From Flavobacteriales bacterium (GTDB lineage: Bacteria; Bacteroidota; Bacteroidia; Flavobacteriales_F; PHOS-HE28): 64,000 nucleotides of DNA. The translations under genes were made by a program, and so were the position numbers. The stretch spans positions 124,001-188,000 of the forward strand of contig JADKJM010000005.1 of the NCBI GenBank assembly GCA_016721005.1, read 5' to 3'. The first letter of the stretch is position 1. Every line of letters starts with the position of its first letter. Below the pieces are notes generated by a model. It was not told the DNA's origin. It was given only the letters and a program-made list of their open reading frames with translations, and did not search any database. Below are positions 1 through 7,322 of the stretch, piece by piece.

Positions 1-2
1 TG

Positions 3-170
3 AGCGGCAATGTGTTGGGCGCCGCAGCCTCCCGGCACCAGTTGGTGATCTACACCAGCACCAACGCTTATGGCTTGTTCCAAGGCCAATCCAGCGGCAA
101 CTTCAACAACGCCCAATGGACCACCACCGCGTTGAGCGGCACGCCCATCGGGGCGGAAGCCGAGCGGTGA
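3..170 (+). CDS. C-terminal end of an unidentified protein (cut by window edge)
   Basis: An open frame runs from the window edge to a TGA at 168-170 and gives 55 residues rich in Ser, Thr, Asn and Gly (for example VIYTSTNAYGLFQGQSSGN). No start codon is inside the window, so this is the tail of a gene beginning upstream. The composition is that of a secreted or repeat-type surface protein, but no family is recognisable. The fragment of a LOG gene begins 38 bases after it. Confidence 0.4.
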   Translation, partial: SGNVLGAAASRHQLVIYTSTNAYGLFQGQSSGNFNNAQWTTTALSGTPIGAEAER

Positions 171-208
171 TCCGATCGGGACCGACACGACCAACGACCC
201 ATCCGGAC

Positions 209-284
209 ATGCGCATCGCCGTCTTCTGCGGAGCCAACACCGGCACCGATCCCGCCATCCTCGAAGCTGCGCGCGCAACGGGTC
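209..284 (+). pseudogene. 5' remnant of a LOG-family (TIGR00730) gene
   Basis: From ATG 209 the frame reads MRIAVFCGANTGTDPAILEA and then diverges near base 284. This matches the first ~25 codons of the intact LOG-family gene at 973 (RRIAVFCGANSGTDPAIREA) with a few substitutions. It is therefore a truncated second copy of that gene's 5' end, separated from the intact copy by the toxin-antitoxin pair. The 210 bases that follow, up to 485, show no recognisable feature. Confidence 0.75.
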
Positions 285-485
285 ATGCTGTTGCGAATAT
301 CCTTCTCCAATGGATCTTCGATCCGTGGTCCCATTTCGCTGAACGGGTCTCCATGTTCACTATTCGGATCCATGACCGGACCATCAACTCCGGGGGTCGC
401 GCTCCTTCCTTCTCCGGACCGAAGGCCTTCCGGAACAGGCTGCGGTCAGCACACACCGCGACATCGTCGCTAGATGCCGTCGCAC

Positions 486-493
486 TAGCTTTG
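486..493 (+). promoter_or_regulatory. -7 promoter element TAGCTTTG of the toxin-antitoxin pair
   Basis: TAGCTTTG fits the Bacteroidota -7 consensus TAnnTTTG and ends 4 nt before the antitoxin ATG at 498, which implies a leaderless or nearly leaderless transcript. No clear -33 element was identified. Confidence 0.45.
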
Positions 494-497
494 CCCT

Positions 498-707
498 ATG
501 GGGAAGAAGAACACCGCCATTCTGATCAGGCCGAAGTCGCCCAAAGAGCAAGCTTTCATTGAAGGTCTGCTGGAGCGGCTTGGTATGGTGAGCCAGTCCC
601 TATCCGAGGATGAACTGCTCGATATGGGGCTATCCCGGATGATGCGTGACGTGGATCGCTCCAAGAAGGTCGACGCGAAGACCGCGATGAAGGTCCTTGC
701 GAGCTGA
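498..707 (+). CDS. Antitoxin of a RelBE/ParDE-type pair
   Basis: A 69-residue protein starting MGKKNTAILIRPKS. Its size, its basic N-terminus suited to DNA binding, and its position directly before a RelE-like gene (the antitoxin stop and the toxin ATG share base 707) indicate the antitoxin. In this class the antitoxin binds and neutralises the toxin and represses its own promoter. The helical segment SLSEDELLDMGLSRMMRD probably forms part of the dimer or toxin-binding surface. The family cannot be fixed more closely by eye. The pair sits between a truncated and a complete copy of the LOG gene, suggesting recent insertion. Confidence 0.7.
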   Translation: MGKKNTAILIRPKSPKEQAFIEGLLERLGMVSQSLSEDELLDMGLSRMMRDVDRSKKVDAKTAMKVLAS

Positions 708-973
708 TGGAACTCGTCTTCCTCCGCTCCTTCATCCAGGACTTCAAAGCGATCAACGATGCTTCCGTGCGCCGGAAGATCGAACGGACAGTGAAGCAAT
801 TCGAAGCAGCGCGATCGATACACGAACTGGCGAACGTGAAGAAGTTGGTCGGCTTCCGGAATGCCTATCGTCTGCGGATCGGTGACTACCGGATCGGCTT
901 CTTCCTCGTCGATGGGAAGGTCGAACTTGCCCGTATCGCGAACCGCCGGGACATCTATCGATCCTTCCCGTGA
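707..973 (+). CDS. RelE/ParE-family toxin
   Basis: An 88-residue protein with the usual RelE/ParE layout: N-terminal strand and helices (MELVFLRSFIQDFKAINDAS), then KLVGFRNAYRLRIGDYRIGF, where the Arg-rich beta hairpin of the family lies, and a C-terminal IANRRDIYRSFP that is typical of type II toxins of this fold. Family members either cut ribosome-bound mRNA (RelE) or poison gyrase (ParE); the sequence alone does not decide which. It is coupled to the antitoxin at base 707 and its TGA overlaps the next gene's ATG (TGATG at 971-975), so the following LOG gene may be co-transcribed. Confidence 0.8.
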   Translation: MELVFLRSFIQDFKAINDASVRRKIERTVKQFEAARSIHELANVKKLVGFRNAYRLRIGDYRIGFFLVDGKVELARIANRRDIYRSFP

Positions 974-1527
974 TGACCATGCGCCGCATCGCCGTCTTCT
1001 GCGGAGCCAACAGCGGCACCGATCCCGCCATCCGCGAAGCTGCGCGTGCAACGGGTCGCACCATGGCGGAGCGCGGCATGGGCATCGTCTTCGGGGGCGG
1101 GCATGTGGGGTTGATGGGCGCCGTGGCGGATGCGGCCTTGGAAGCCGGCGGCGAGGTCATCGGCGTGATCCCCGGCTTCATGGTGGAGAAGGAACTCGCC
1201 CACCAAGGCCTTTCCGAACTGATCATCGTGCGCGACATGCACGAGCGGAAGATGCGCATGCACGAACTGAGCGAGGCGGTGATCGCCCTGCCCGGCGGCT
1301 TCGGCACCATGGATGAACTCTTCGAACTGCTCACCTGGCGGCAACTCGGCATCCACCACAAGCCGATGGGCCTGTTGAACGTGAACGGATTCTATGGTCC
1401 GCTCCTGCAACAGATCGACCGTATGCACCGCGACGGCTTCCTCCACGGCGAAACCCGCGTGATCACGGCCGCCACGGTCCACGAACTCCTGGACCGCCTG
1501 CTCGTCGCGGCTATCCCTGCGCCCTAA
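973..1527 (+). CDS. LOG-family (TIGR00730) Rossmann-fold protein
   Basis: A protein of about 184 residues with the family signature: N-terminal RIAVFCGANSGTDPA, the GGGHVGLMGAVADAAL glycine-rich loop, and the PGGFGTMDELFE motif (PGGxGTxxE) that binds nucleotide monophosphate. Bacterial members hydrolyse nucleoside 5'-monophosphates, and some are cytokinin-activating phosphoribohydrolases; they are often annotated as lysine decarboxylases by mistake. ATG 973 overlaps the toxin stop; ATG 979 is a possible alternative. A second, truncated copy of its 5' end lies at 209-284, so the intact gene may have arrived together with the toxin-antitoxin pair. Confidence 0.85.
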   Translation: MTMRRIAVFCGANSGTDPAIREAARATGRTMAERGMGIVFGGGHVGLMGAVADAALEAGGEVIGVIPGFMVEKELAHQGLSELIIVRDMHERKMRMHELSEAVIALPGGFGTMDELFELLTWRQLGIHHKPMGLLNVNGFYGPLLQQIDRMHRDGFLHGETRVITAATVHELLDRLLVAAIPAP

Positions 1528-1551
1528 CCACACGGTTCCAGCGCCCCGGAG

Positions 1552-2290
1552 TATTGATCCGCGGTAGCGGATCCATCTGAGTAATGCGCCCTCACCCCCA
1601 ACCCCTCTCCCCCGGGTCATGCCCGGGGCAGGCCGAGAGGGGGGCGCTCCGTGCCAGTACGCATTGTCGCGTGCTTGGGGCTTGATCCGCGGTAACGGAA
1701 CCATCTGCGAAATGCGCCCTCACCCCCAACCCCTCTCCCAAGGAGAGGGGTGTACTCCGTGCTTGAATTCGTTGTTGTGTGCTCCGCGCTTGATCCGCGG
1801 TAGCGGATCCATCTGCGAAATGTGCCCTCACCCCCAACCCCTCTCCCAAGGAGAGGGGTGTACTCCGTGCTTGAATTCGTTGTTGTGTGCTCCGCGCTTG
1901 ATCCGCGGTAGCGGATCCATCTGAGTAATGCGCCCTCACCCCCAACCCCTCTCCCGAGGAGAGGGGAGCGCTCCGTGCTTGAATTCGTTGTTGTGTGCTC
2001 CGCGCTTGATCCGCGGTAGCGGATCCATCTGAGTAATGCGCCCTCACCCCCAACCCCTCTCCCCCGGGTCATGCCCGGGGCAGGCCGAGAGGGGGGCGCT
2101 CCGTGCCATTACGCATTGTCGCGTGCTTGGGGCTTGATCCGCGGTAGCGGATCCATCTGCGTAATGCGCCCTCACCCCCAACCCCTCTCCCCCGGGTCAT
2201 GCCCGGGGCAGGCCGAGAGGGGGGCGCTCCGTGCTAATGCAAGTGGCCTCTTGCTCCGCGCTTGATCCGCGGTAGCGGATCCATCTGCGT
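1552..2290 (+). repeat. Seven-copy intergenic palindromic repeat block
   Basis: Seven direct copies of a palindromic unit built on GATCCGCGGTAGCGGATC begin near 1554, 1680, 1789, 1897, 2005, 2133 and 2261, with spacing of about 108-128 bp. Each of the first six is followed by a CCCTCACCCCCAACCCCT tract and a second inverted repeat, either CTCTCCCAAGGAGAGG or a longer version containing CCCGGGTCATGCCCGGGG. The block ends in a stretch rich in ATCTGCG motifs up to about 2400. Open frames across it in both directions are by-products of the repeat. It fills the gap between the LOG gene and the endonuclease gene. Confidence 0.85.
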
Positions 2291-2424
2291 GATCTGCGGA
2301 TGCCCTCCTCGCATTCATCTGCGCCATCTGCGGATGCATTTCTCTTCCCTCGCATTCATCCGCGCTATCCGTGCCATCTGCGGCTGTATTCCTACCGTCA
2401 TCGGCGGCCGCATTCATCCCCCGC

Positions 2425-2432
2425 TACCTTCG
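2425..2432 (+). promoter_or_regulatory. -7 promoter element TACCTTCG of the endonuclease gene
   Basis: TACCTTCG fits TAnnTT(T/C)G and lies 4 nt before ATG 2437. The same octamer occurs before dapB (47005) and before the gene at 50538. Confidence 0.45.
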
Positions 2433-2436
2433 CCCC

Positions 2437-3468
2437 ATGCGCATTCCCTTCGTCGCGGCGGTCGTTCTCCTTCCCGCGTTGCTCCTCGCCCAGATCCCGC
2501 CGGGCTACTACGACAGCGCGCAGGGCCTCACCGGGGAAGCGCTGCGCACTGCGCTCAACGGCATCATCAGTCCGCACACGGTATTACAATACAGCCAGCT
2601 CTGGGCGGCCTTCTACCGCACGGACCGCCGCACCAACAACACCGTGTGGGACATTTACAGCGACGTGCCGGGGGGGCCACTGCCATACAGCTACCAGTTC
2701 GTGACCGATCAGTGCGGCACGTACACCGGCGAAGGCGATTGCTTCAACCGGGAGCACAGTTTCCCGGTGGGTTGGTTCAACGATGTGCCGCCCATGAATA
2801 CGGACCTCTTCCACATCTACCCGACGGATGGTTGGGTGAATGCCCAACGCGGGAGTTGGCCGTATGGTACGGTGAACGCACCGGCGTACACCAGCAACAA
2901 CGGCAGCAAGCGCGGTCCATGCACATGGCCCGGTTGCACGGGTACCGTCTTCGAACCCATCAACGAATACAAGGGCGACCTCGCACGCGGCTACATGTAC
3001 ATGCTCACACGTTACCTGAACGAATCGCAATCGTGGACCACGCCCATCACCACCGGCAACGAATTCTTCGGCTGGACGGAAAGCCTCCTGGTGGCATGGT
3101 GTACGCAGGATCCCGTGAGCGCCAAGGAGATCGCGCGCAACGATTCCATCTATCGCATCCAAGGCAATCGCAACCCGTACATCGACAACCCGCAATGGGT
3201 CTACTCCATCTGGGGACCGCAAGCCGCGATCGATGAGGTGGTGGCCGATGACATCCGCGCGTGGTACGCGGAAGGCGTGCTCACCATCGACCTCGATGCC
3301 ACCCTGCCTTCGCTGTCCTTGTCCGTGCTCGATGCCCTCGGACGCACCGTCCTCCAAGAGCGTTCCGGCACCGGACGTACTGCGCATCCCATCGACCTCG
3401 TACCCGGCACCTATTGCTTGGTCCTTGGTGATGTGGGACAGCATAAGGTCCTGCGGTTCGTGCGCTGA
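2437..3468 (+). CDS. Secreted endonuclease I (EndA/NucM family) with T9SS sorting domain
   Basis: A 343-residue nuclease. Start ATG 2437 gives a clean signal peptide (MRIPFVAAVVLLPALLLAQ); an upstream in-frame ATG would add an implausible Pro/Ser-rich leader. The catalytic core carries NREHSFPVGWF, with the metal-associated His of the beta-beta-alpha-Me fold, and DLFHIYPTDGWVNAQRG, the second conserved block of endonuclease I. The last ~75 residues (LSVLDALGRTVLQE ... GTYCLVLGDVGQHKVLRFVR) are a T9SS C-terminal sorting domain, so the enzyme is expected on the cell surface or outside, probably for scavenging extracellular DNA. It stands alone between two repeat blocks. Confidence 0.9.
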   Translation: MRIPFVAAVVLLPALLLAQIPPGYYDSAQGLTGEALRTALNGIISPHTVLQYSQLWAAFYRTDRRTNNTVWDIYSDVPGGPLPYSYQFVTDQCGTYTGEGDCFNREHSFPVGWFNDVPPMNTDLFHIYPTDGWVNAQRGSWPYGTVNAPAYTSNNGSKRGPCTWPGCTGTVFEPINEYKGDLARGYMYMLTRYLNESQSWTTPITTGNEFFGWTESLLVAWCTQDPVSAKEIARNDSIYRIQGNRNPYIDNPQWVYSIWGPQAAIDEVVADDIRAWYAEGVLTIDLDATLPSLSLSVLDALGRTVLQERSGTGRTAHPIDLVPGTYCLVLGDVGQHKVLRFVR

Positions 3469-3533
3469 AGGCGGCTCCACTCCCACTGCGGTCACGCCTG
3501 AGGTCGGAAAGCGCAGCGCATCCCCGCGCACTT

Positions 3534-4290
3534 CATGCAGGAAAGCGGGCAGCGCGCATGCGCTGAGGACCCGCAGTCCTCCAGGCCCGTTATCCCGGTC
3601 CTGAGCCGGGACTGGACGGCATCTCACCAAAGCATCGGACCTCAGCGTAGCATGCCATTCATTGGCGAGACTCCGGATAGCCCTCCTCCGTCAGGCTTCC
3701 GGAGTGACCACACCGCGGTGGATCGCGCACACGGCGCAACGCGCCGTCATGCACGTCATGCACGTCATGCCGGAAAGCGGGCAGCGCGCATGCACTGGGG
3801 ACCCGCTGTCCTCCAGGCCGTTATCCCGGTCCTGAGCCGGGACGGGACGGCATCTCACCAAAGCATCGGACCTCAGCGTAGCATGCCATTCATTGGCGAG
3901 ACTCCGGATAGCCCTCCTCCGTCAGGCTTCCGGAGTGACCACACCGCGGTGGATCGCGCACACGGCGCAACGCGCCGTCATGCACGTCATGCACGTCATG
4001 CCGGAAAGCGGGCAGCGCGCATGCACTGGGGACCCGCTGTCCTCCAGGCCCGTTATCCCGGTCCTGAGCCGGGACGGGACGGCATCTCACCAAAGCATCG
4101 GACCTCAGCGTAGCATGCCATTCATTGGCGAGACTCCGGATAGCCCTCCTCCGTCAGGCTTCCGGAGTGACCACACCGCGGTGGATCGCGCACACGGCGC
4201 AACGCGCCGTCATGCACGTCATGCACGTCATGCCGGAAAGCGGGCAGCGCGCATGCACTGGGGACCCGCTTATCCGGCATCTCACAAATG
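3534..4290 (+). repeat. About three tandem copies of a 231-232 bp unit
   Basis: The landmark GGAAAGCGGGCAGCGCGCAT recurs at about 3539, 3771, 4002 and 4234 (spacing 232, 231, 232), so three whole units and part of a fourth are present. Each unit holds inverted repeats (TCCCGGTCCTGAGCCGGGA) and CACGTCATG triplets. Copies are nearly identical apart from one missing C and a few substitutions in the first. No gene is credible from 3469 to 4483; open frames here are repeat artefacts. Confidence 0.9.
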
Positions 4291-4483
4291 ATCACGCAAC
4301 ATTGGTGGGACGCAGCCCGAAGAACGGGGTGGACCGCCCCGCCCAAGGAGCCCCCCCTTGCGCCGTATCTCCCCAACCCGTTACTTTTCCCTAACGGTAG
4401 GCCCGGCCTGCGAAAGCGGGCTAGCGTGCAGCGGGGTGCCAACACACCACACTGCACGGAGGCTCCACGGGTCCACCGCCTTT

Positions 4484-5191
4484 ATGCAACAGGGGATGAT
4501 GCGCAAAAGCAGAACCTTGGCTGTGGTGGATGGGCAGGCCATCTACCGCAGAGGCCTGGTGGCCTTGCTCGAAGAGCTGGGCTACCGGGTGCCCATCGTG
4601 GCCGCCAGCTGGGAGGACCACATCGACCAGAGCTGCCGCACCCGCGTGGACCTGGTGGTGGTGAACCTCGTGAACCGCGACGAGGCCTTCGCCGCCATTG
4701 CGTGGATCCGCAAGGAACAGCGCCTGCCCGTGCTGGCCATCGGCCCCGCCAACGACCGCGAGGCCTGCTTCCGCTCCATCCGCGCCGGGGCACGCGCCCT
4801 GCTGGATACCGATGCCGATGAGCGCACCTTGCGCCCAGCCCTGGACGACCTGCTCACCAAAGGCATCCACTGCAACGGGTACATGGAAGCGTACTTCGAT
4901 ACGGCAGGCCGCGTGCCCGATCCGGCTCCCGCACCCGCACCCGCAGGGAATTTGCTCGACACCCTCACCGACCGCGAGCACCAGATATTCCGCTGGCTGC
5001 TGCATACGCCCCGGCTCACCTTGGTGCGCATCGGCAAGCTACTCGGGATCGATCGGTGTACGGTGGCGACCCACGTGCGGCACATCGCCGAGAAACTCGG
5101 CGTGCGCGGCCGCGACGGCATCCTGCATTTCGCTTGGCACCACAAGATCGCGCTGGGTGATCATAGGCCACCCGCCCCACGAACCGGGTAA
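4484..5191 (+). CDS. NarL/LuxR-type response regulator with atypical receiver
   Basis: About 235 residues. N-terminal receiver-like domain (TLAVVDGQAIYRRGLVALLEE, residues ~8-120) followed by a Pro/Ala linker (PDPAPAPAPA) and a C-terminal LuxR-type HTH (LTDREHQIFRWLL ... IGKLLGIDRCTVATHVRHIAEKL). The strand that normally holds the phospho-acceptor Asp reads VDLVVVNLVN, with Asn in the expected place, so phosphorylation-dependent control is doubtful. Starts at 4484, 4496 or 4499 are all possible; 4484 is the longest without an unlikely leader. No histidine kinase is adjacent. It probably binds DNA and regulates transcription; targets are unknown. Confidence 0.75.
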   Translation: MQQGMMRKSRTLAVVDGQAIYRRGLVALLEELGYRVPIVAASWEDHIDQSCRTRVDLVVVNLVNRDEAFAAIAWIRKEQRLPVLAIGPANDREACFRSIRAGARALLDTDADERTLRPALDDLLTKGIHCNGYMEAYFDTAGRVPDPAPAPAPAGNLLDTLTDREHQIFRWLLHTPRLTLVRIGKLLGIDRCTVATHVRHIAEKLGVRGRDGILHFAWHHKIALGDHRPPAPRTG

Positions 5192-5269
5192 GCGGCATCG
5201 CGATGGCCCCAACGCACTCTTCAGGTGGAGCCGTCACTGCGAACCATCATCCCGGCCTCGAGCCGTCCG

Positions 5270-5312
5270 GGAACCTGGATCGGGCGCGGTCTCCGCGCCC
5301 GATCCAGGTTCC
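5270..5312. repeat. Perfect 20-bp stem hairpin with GCGGAGACCGCG core
   Basis: Positions 5270-5289 and 5293-5312 are perfect inverted repeats around a 3-nt loop. The core (CGCGGTCTCCGC) is the reverse complement of the core of the hairpin at 23011-23058. A smaller palindrome, ACTGCGGG/CCCGCAGT, follows near 5326. The region 5192-6117 has no gene and holds this element, an inverted repeat and a 21-bp tandem array. Confidence 0.85.
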
Positions 5313-5390
5313 TCCAAGCCGTCACTGCGGGCACGACCCGCAGTCTCGATAACCTGCCTCCGACGACACTGACGGATCCTCGAACCAATT

Positions 5391-5480
5391 GACCTCTTTC
5401 CTAATTCAGTCACGCCTCTTTGCACCTCATCCTTTATCCTTCTCCCAAGGAGAAGGAGTGGATGAATTAGGAAAGAGGTC
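5391..5480. repeat. 18-bp inverted repeat pair
   Basis: GACCTCTTTCCTAATTCA at 5391-5408 is matched by its exact reverse complement at 5463-5480. Between them lies a smaller hairpin (CTTCTCCCAAGGAGAAG). The element ends directly before the 21-bp tandem array and looks like a short non-autonomous palindromic element. Confidence 0.75.
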
Positions 5481-5484
5481 CAAT

Positions 5485-5904
5485 GAAGTCGCACCGCCAA
5501 CTCACGAGGTTCCACCGCCAACTCATGAGGTGATATCCCGAACTCATGAGGTGACGCCACGAACTCATGAGGTGATGCCGCGAACTCATGAGGTGACGCC
5601 GTGACCTCATGAGGTGAAGCCGTGAACCCGTGACGTGACGCCGCGAACTCATGAGGTGATGCCACCAACTCATGAAGTGAACCCGTGAACTCATGACGTG
5701 AGGCCGTGAACTCAAGATGCGTCGCCGTGATCTCGTGAGGTGAACCCACGAACTCATGACGCGATGCCGCGAGCTCATGAGGTGATGCCACGAACTCATG
5801 AGGTGACGCCACGAACTCATGAGGTGATGCCACGAACTCATGAGGCGATGTTGCGAACTCTTGAGGTGATGCCCCGAACTCATGAGGTGATGCCACGAAC
5901 TCAT
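5485..5904. repeat. 20 consecutive 21-bp tandem repeats
   Basis: Exactly twenty 21-nt units, consensus close to GAGGTGATGCCACGAACTCAT, run without one insertion or deletion. Units differ by substitutions, but length is always 21. Each typical unit contains the palindrome CTCATGAG across its boundary. Plus-strand frames give THEVMPR heptads but are broken by stops near 5604; two minus-strand frames (HEFVASP and MSSWHHL heptads) stay open through the whole array. No convincing start or promoter for a gene was found, so it is listed as a repeat. Confidence 0.85.
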
Positions 5905-6117
5905 GACGCGGCGCCATCCCCTTACCGGGCCGGCCCCACATTTCTTGTGTACGCCTGCGGCCCTTGCCAGGCGAGGGGTTCACGCGGTCATATCATTCAT
6001 GTGAAGGATGCCATCCACCTCCATCACAGAGTGGACAGAGTCTGGCGCTCAGGGCCTGCTTGCCCACACCTTGCTTGCTCACCAACGCTTGGGCACAGCA
6101 TCGTAGGCCCCAACACA

Positions 6118-6750
6118 ATGGCAACAATTGTTTTCACCGTACGCCTCGGTTTCTCGGGCGTCACCCCCACGGCCCTGGTGGAAAAGGGCCGGAACCACGT
6201 GACCATGCTCACGGGCAACATCGCCTTCCCCACGCCCACACCCACCCTGCTGGTGCTTGGCGCGGCGTGCGATACCCTCGACGTGGCCAACCAGGCCTTC
6301 GAATTCAACCGCGGCAAGGTGGAGAAGCAAACGCGCGACACCGCCTTCACCGCGCTGAAGGACCTGCTGCGCGAGCTCGGCGGCTACGTGCAAGCCAACT
6401 GCAACGGGAACAAGGACCTCATCCTCAGCACGGGCTTCAACACCCGCCGCCCAAACGACCCGGTGGGTCCGCTGAACGCCCCGCAGAACCTGCGCGTGCG
6501 GGTGGCGCCCTACCCCGGCCGACTGGACGTGAGCTGGAACGGCGTGCGCGGTCGCTTGATGTACCAGCTGTACTACACCAGCATGGATCCCCTGGATCCC
6601 GCCGGTTGGAAACTGCTGCTGCAGAGTTCCAAGAACCGCCACATCGTGGACGAACTGAAGAACGACACGGTGTACACGTTCCGTTGCGTCGCCCTCGGAA
6701 CCGCCGGACCCAGCCCGGTGAGCGACATCGCCAGCGCGAAAGCGTCCTGA
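6118..6750 (+). CDS. Fibronectin type III domain protein
   Basis: A 210-residue protein starting MATIVFTVRLGFSG, without a signal peptide. The first ~115 residues form an alpha-helical region (FTALKDLLRELGGYVQANC) that is not recognised. The last ~90 (LNAPQNLRVRVAPYPGRLDVSW ... DTVYTFRCVALGTAGPSPVSD) are a typical Fn3 domain. Proteins of this shape occur in Bacteroidota as hypothetical proteins. ATG 6118 was chosen because the frame upstream is the 21-bp repeat array. The next gene begins 84 bases later. Confidence 0.7.
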   Translation: MATIVFTVRLGFSGVTPTALVEKGRNHVTMLTGNIAFPTPTPTLLVLGAACDTLDVANQAFEFNRGKVEKQTRDTAFTALKDLLRELGGYVQANCNGNKDLILSTGFNTRRPNDPVGPLNAPQNLRVRVAPYPGRLDVSWNGVRGRLMYQLYYTSMDPLDPAGWKLLLQSSKNRHIVDELKNDTVYTFRCVALGTAGPSPVSDIASAKAS

Positions 6751-6834
6751 GCGAACGCACAAGCTTCCGCCCCGCTTCCCGCCACGTTGGTGGGGAGCGG
6801 GGTTGGGGCGGTGAACGCAAGACCAACACCCGCC

Positions 6835-7215
6835 ATGGAACACCAACCCACTCCCCTGCCCGACTCCCAATTGCGCATGGTATGGCCCGAACCCGGCACC
6901 GCCCCGGACGAGTATCTGTCCAGTTTGCTGCGCGCTATGGAGGCCGACCCGTATCCCGCCTCGCGCTGGGAGGAGCGCTTCGACATCTGCCAGATGGACG
7001 CCATCCTCCACATGCTGCACCACCTCACGCACCGACTGCCCGGTTTCCTGCGCCGCTATGTGCTCCGCCGCGCCAGCCGCTTGCCCAAGCTCCACGGTCG
7101 CTTCGCGCCGTATAACGGCCACCTCGGTTTCCACGCCGAGGAAAGCGCGGAGGTGATCGGCATGAGCGAGTCGTGGCGGGTGAATGAAAAGGGGGAACAG
7201 GAGAGGTTGTGGTGA
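6835..7215 (+). CDS. Conserved small hypothetical protein (island anchor gene, full copy)
   Basis: A 126-residue protein, MEHQPTPLPDSQLRMVWPEP at the start and EESAEVIGMSESWRVNEKGE near the end. It has no signal peptide or membrane segment; the middle (DAILHMLHHLTHRLPGFLRR) is a basic helix. Family unknown. Its 3' part recurs in diverged form at 9508-9780 and 11210-11430, each time at the end of a defence module, so this gene seems to anchor the island. Confidence 0.65.
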   Translation: MEHQPTPLPDSQLRMVWPEPGTAPDEYLSSLLRAMEADPYPASRWEERFDICQMDAILHMLHHLTHRLPGFLRRYVLRRASRLPKLHGRFAPYNGHLGFHAEESAEVIGMSESWRVNEKGEQERLW

Positions 7216-7322
7216 GGGGCAATGCGACGTACTTCTGAAGAGCCACTGCCAAGTACACTTTGGAGCAGGCGCGAGGTGCAGCGACGAAGTATGACCGGTC
7301 GTAGAAGTCGAGGATGAACCAG

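Noticed and set aside
1592..2072. Overlapping frames on both strands in the palindromic repeat block
   Set aside because: Periodic translation of repeats, with alternative frames open at once and no plausible start.
4358..4483. Upstream extension of the LuxR-type regulator
   Set aside because: The extra 42 residues are Cys/Pro-rich and unlike any receiver N-terminus; ATG 4484 begins shortly before the receiver.
5234..5983. Minus-strand frames encoding HEFVASP and MSSWHHL heptads
   Set aside because: Two overlapping frames are equally open, no promoter or ribosome-binding site was found, and both follow from the 21-bp repeat. Kept as a repeat and raised as a finding, not as a gene.
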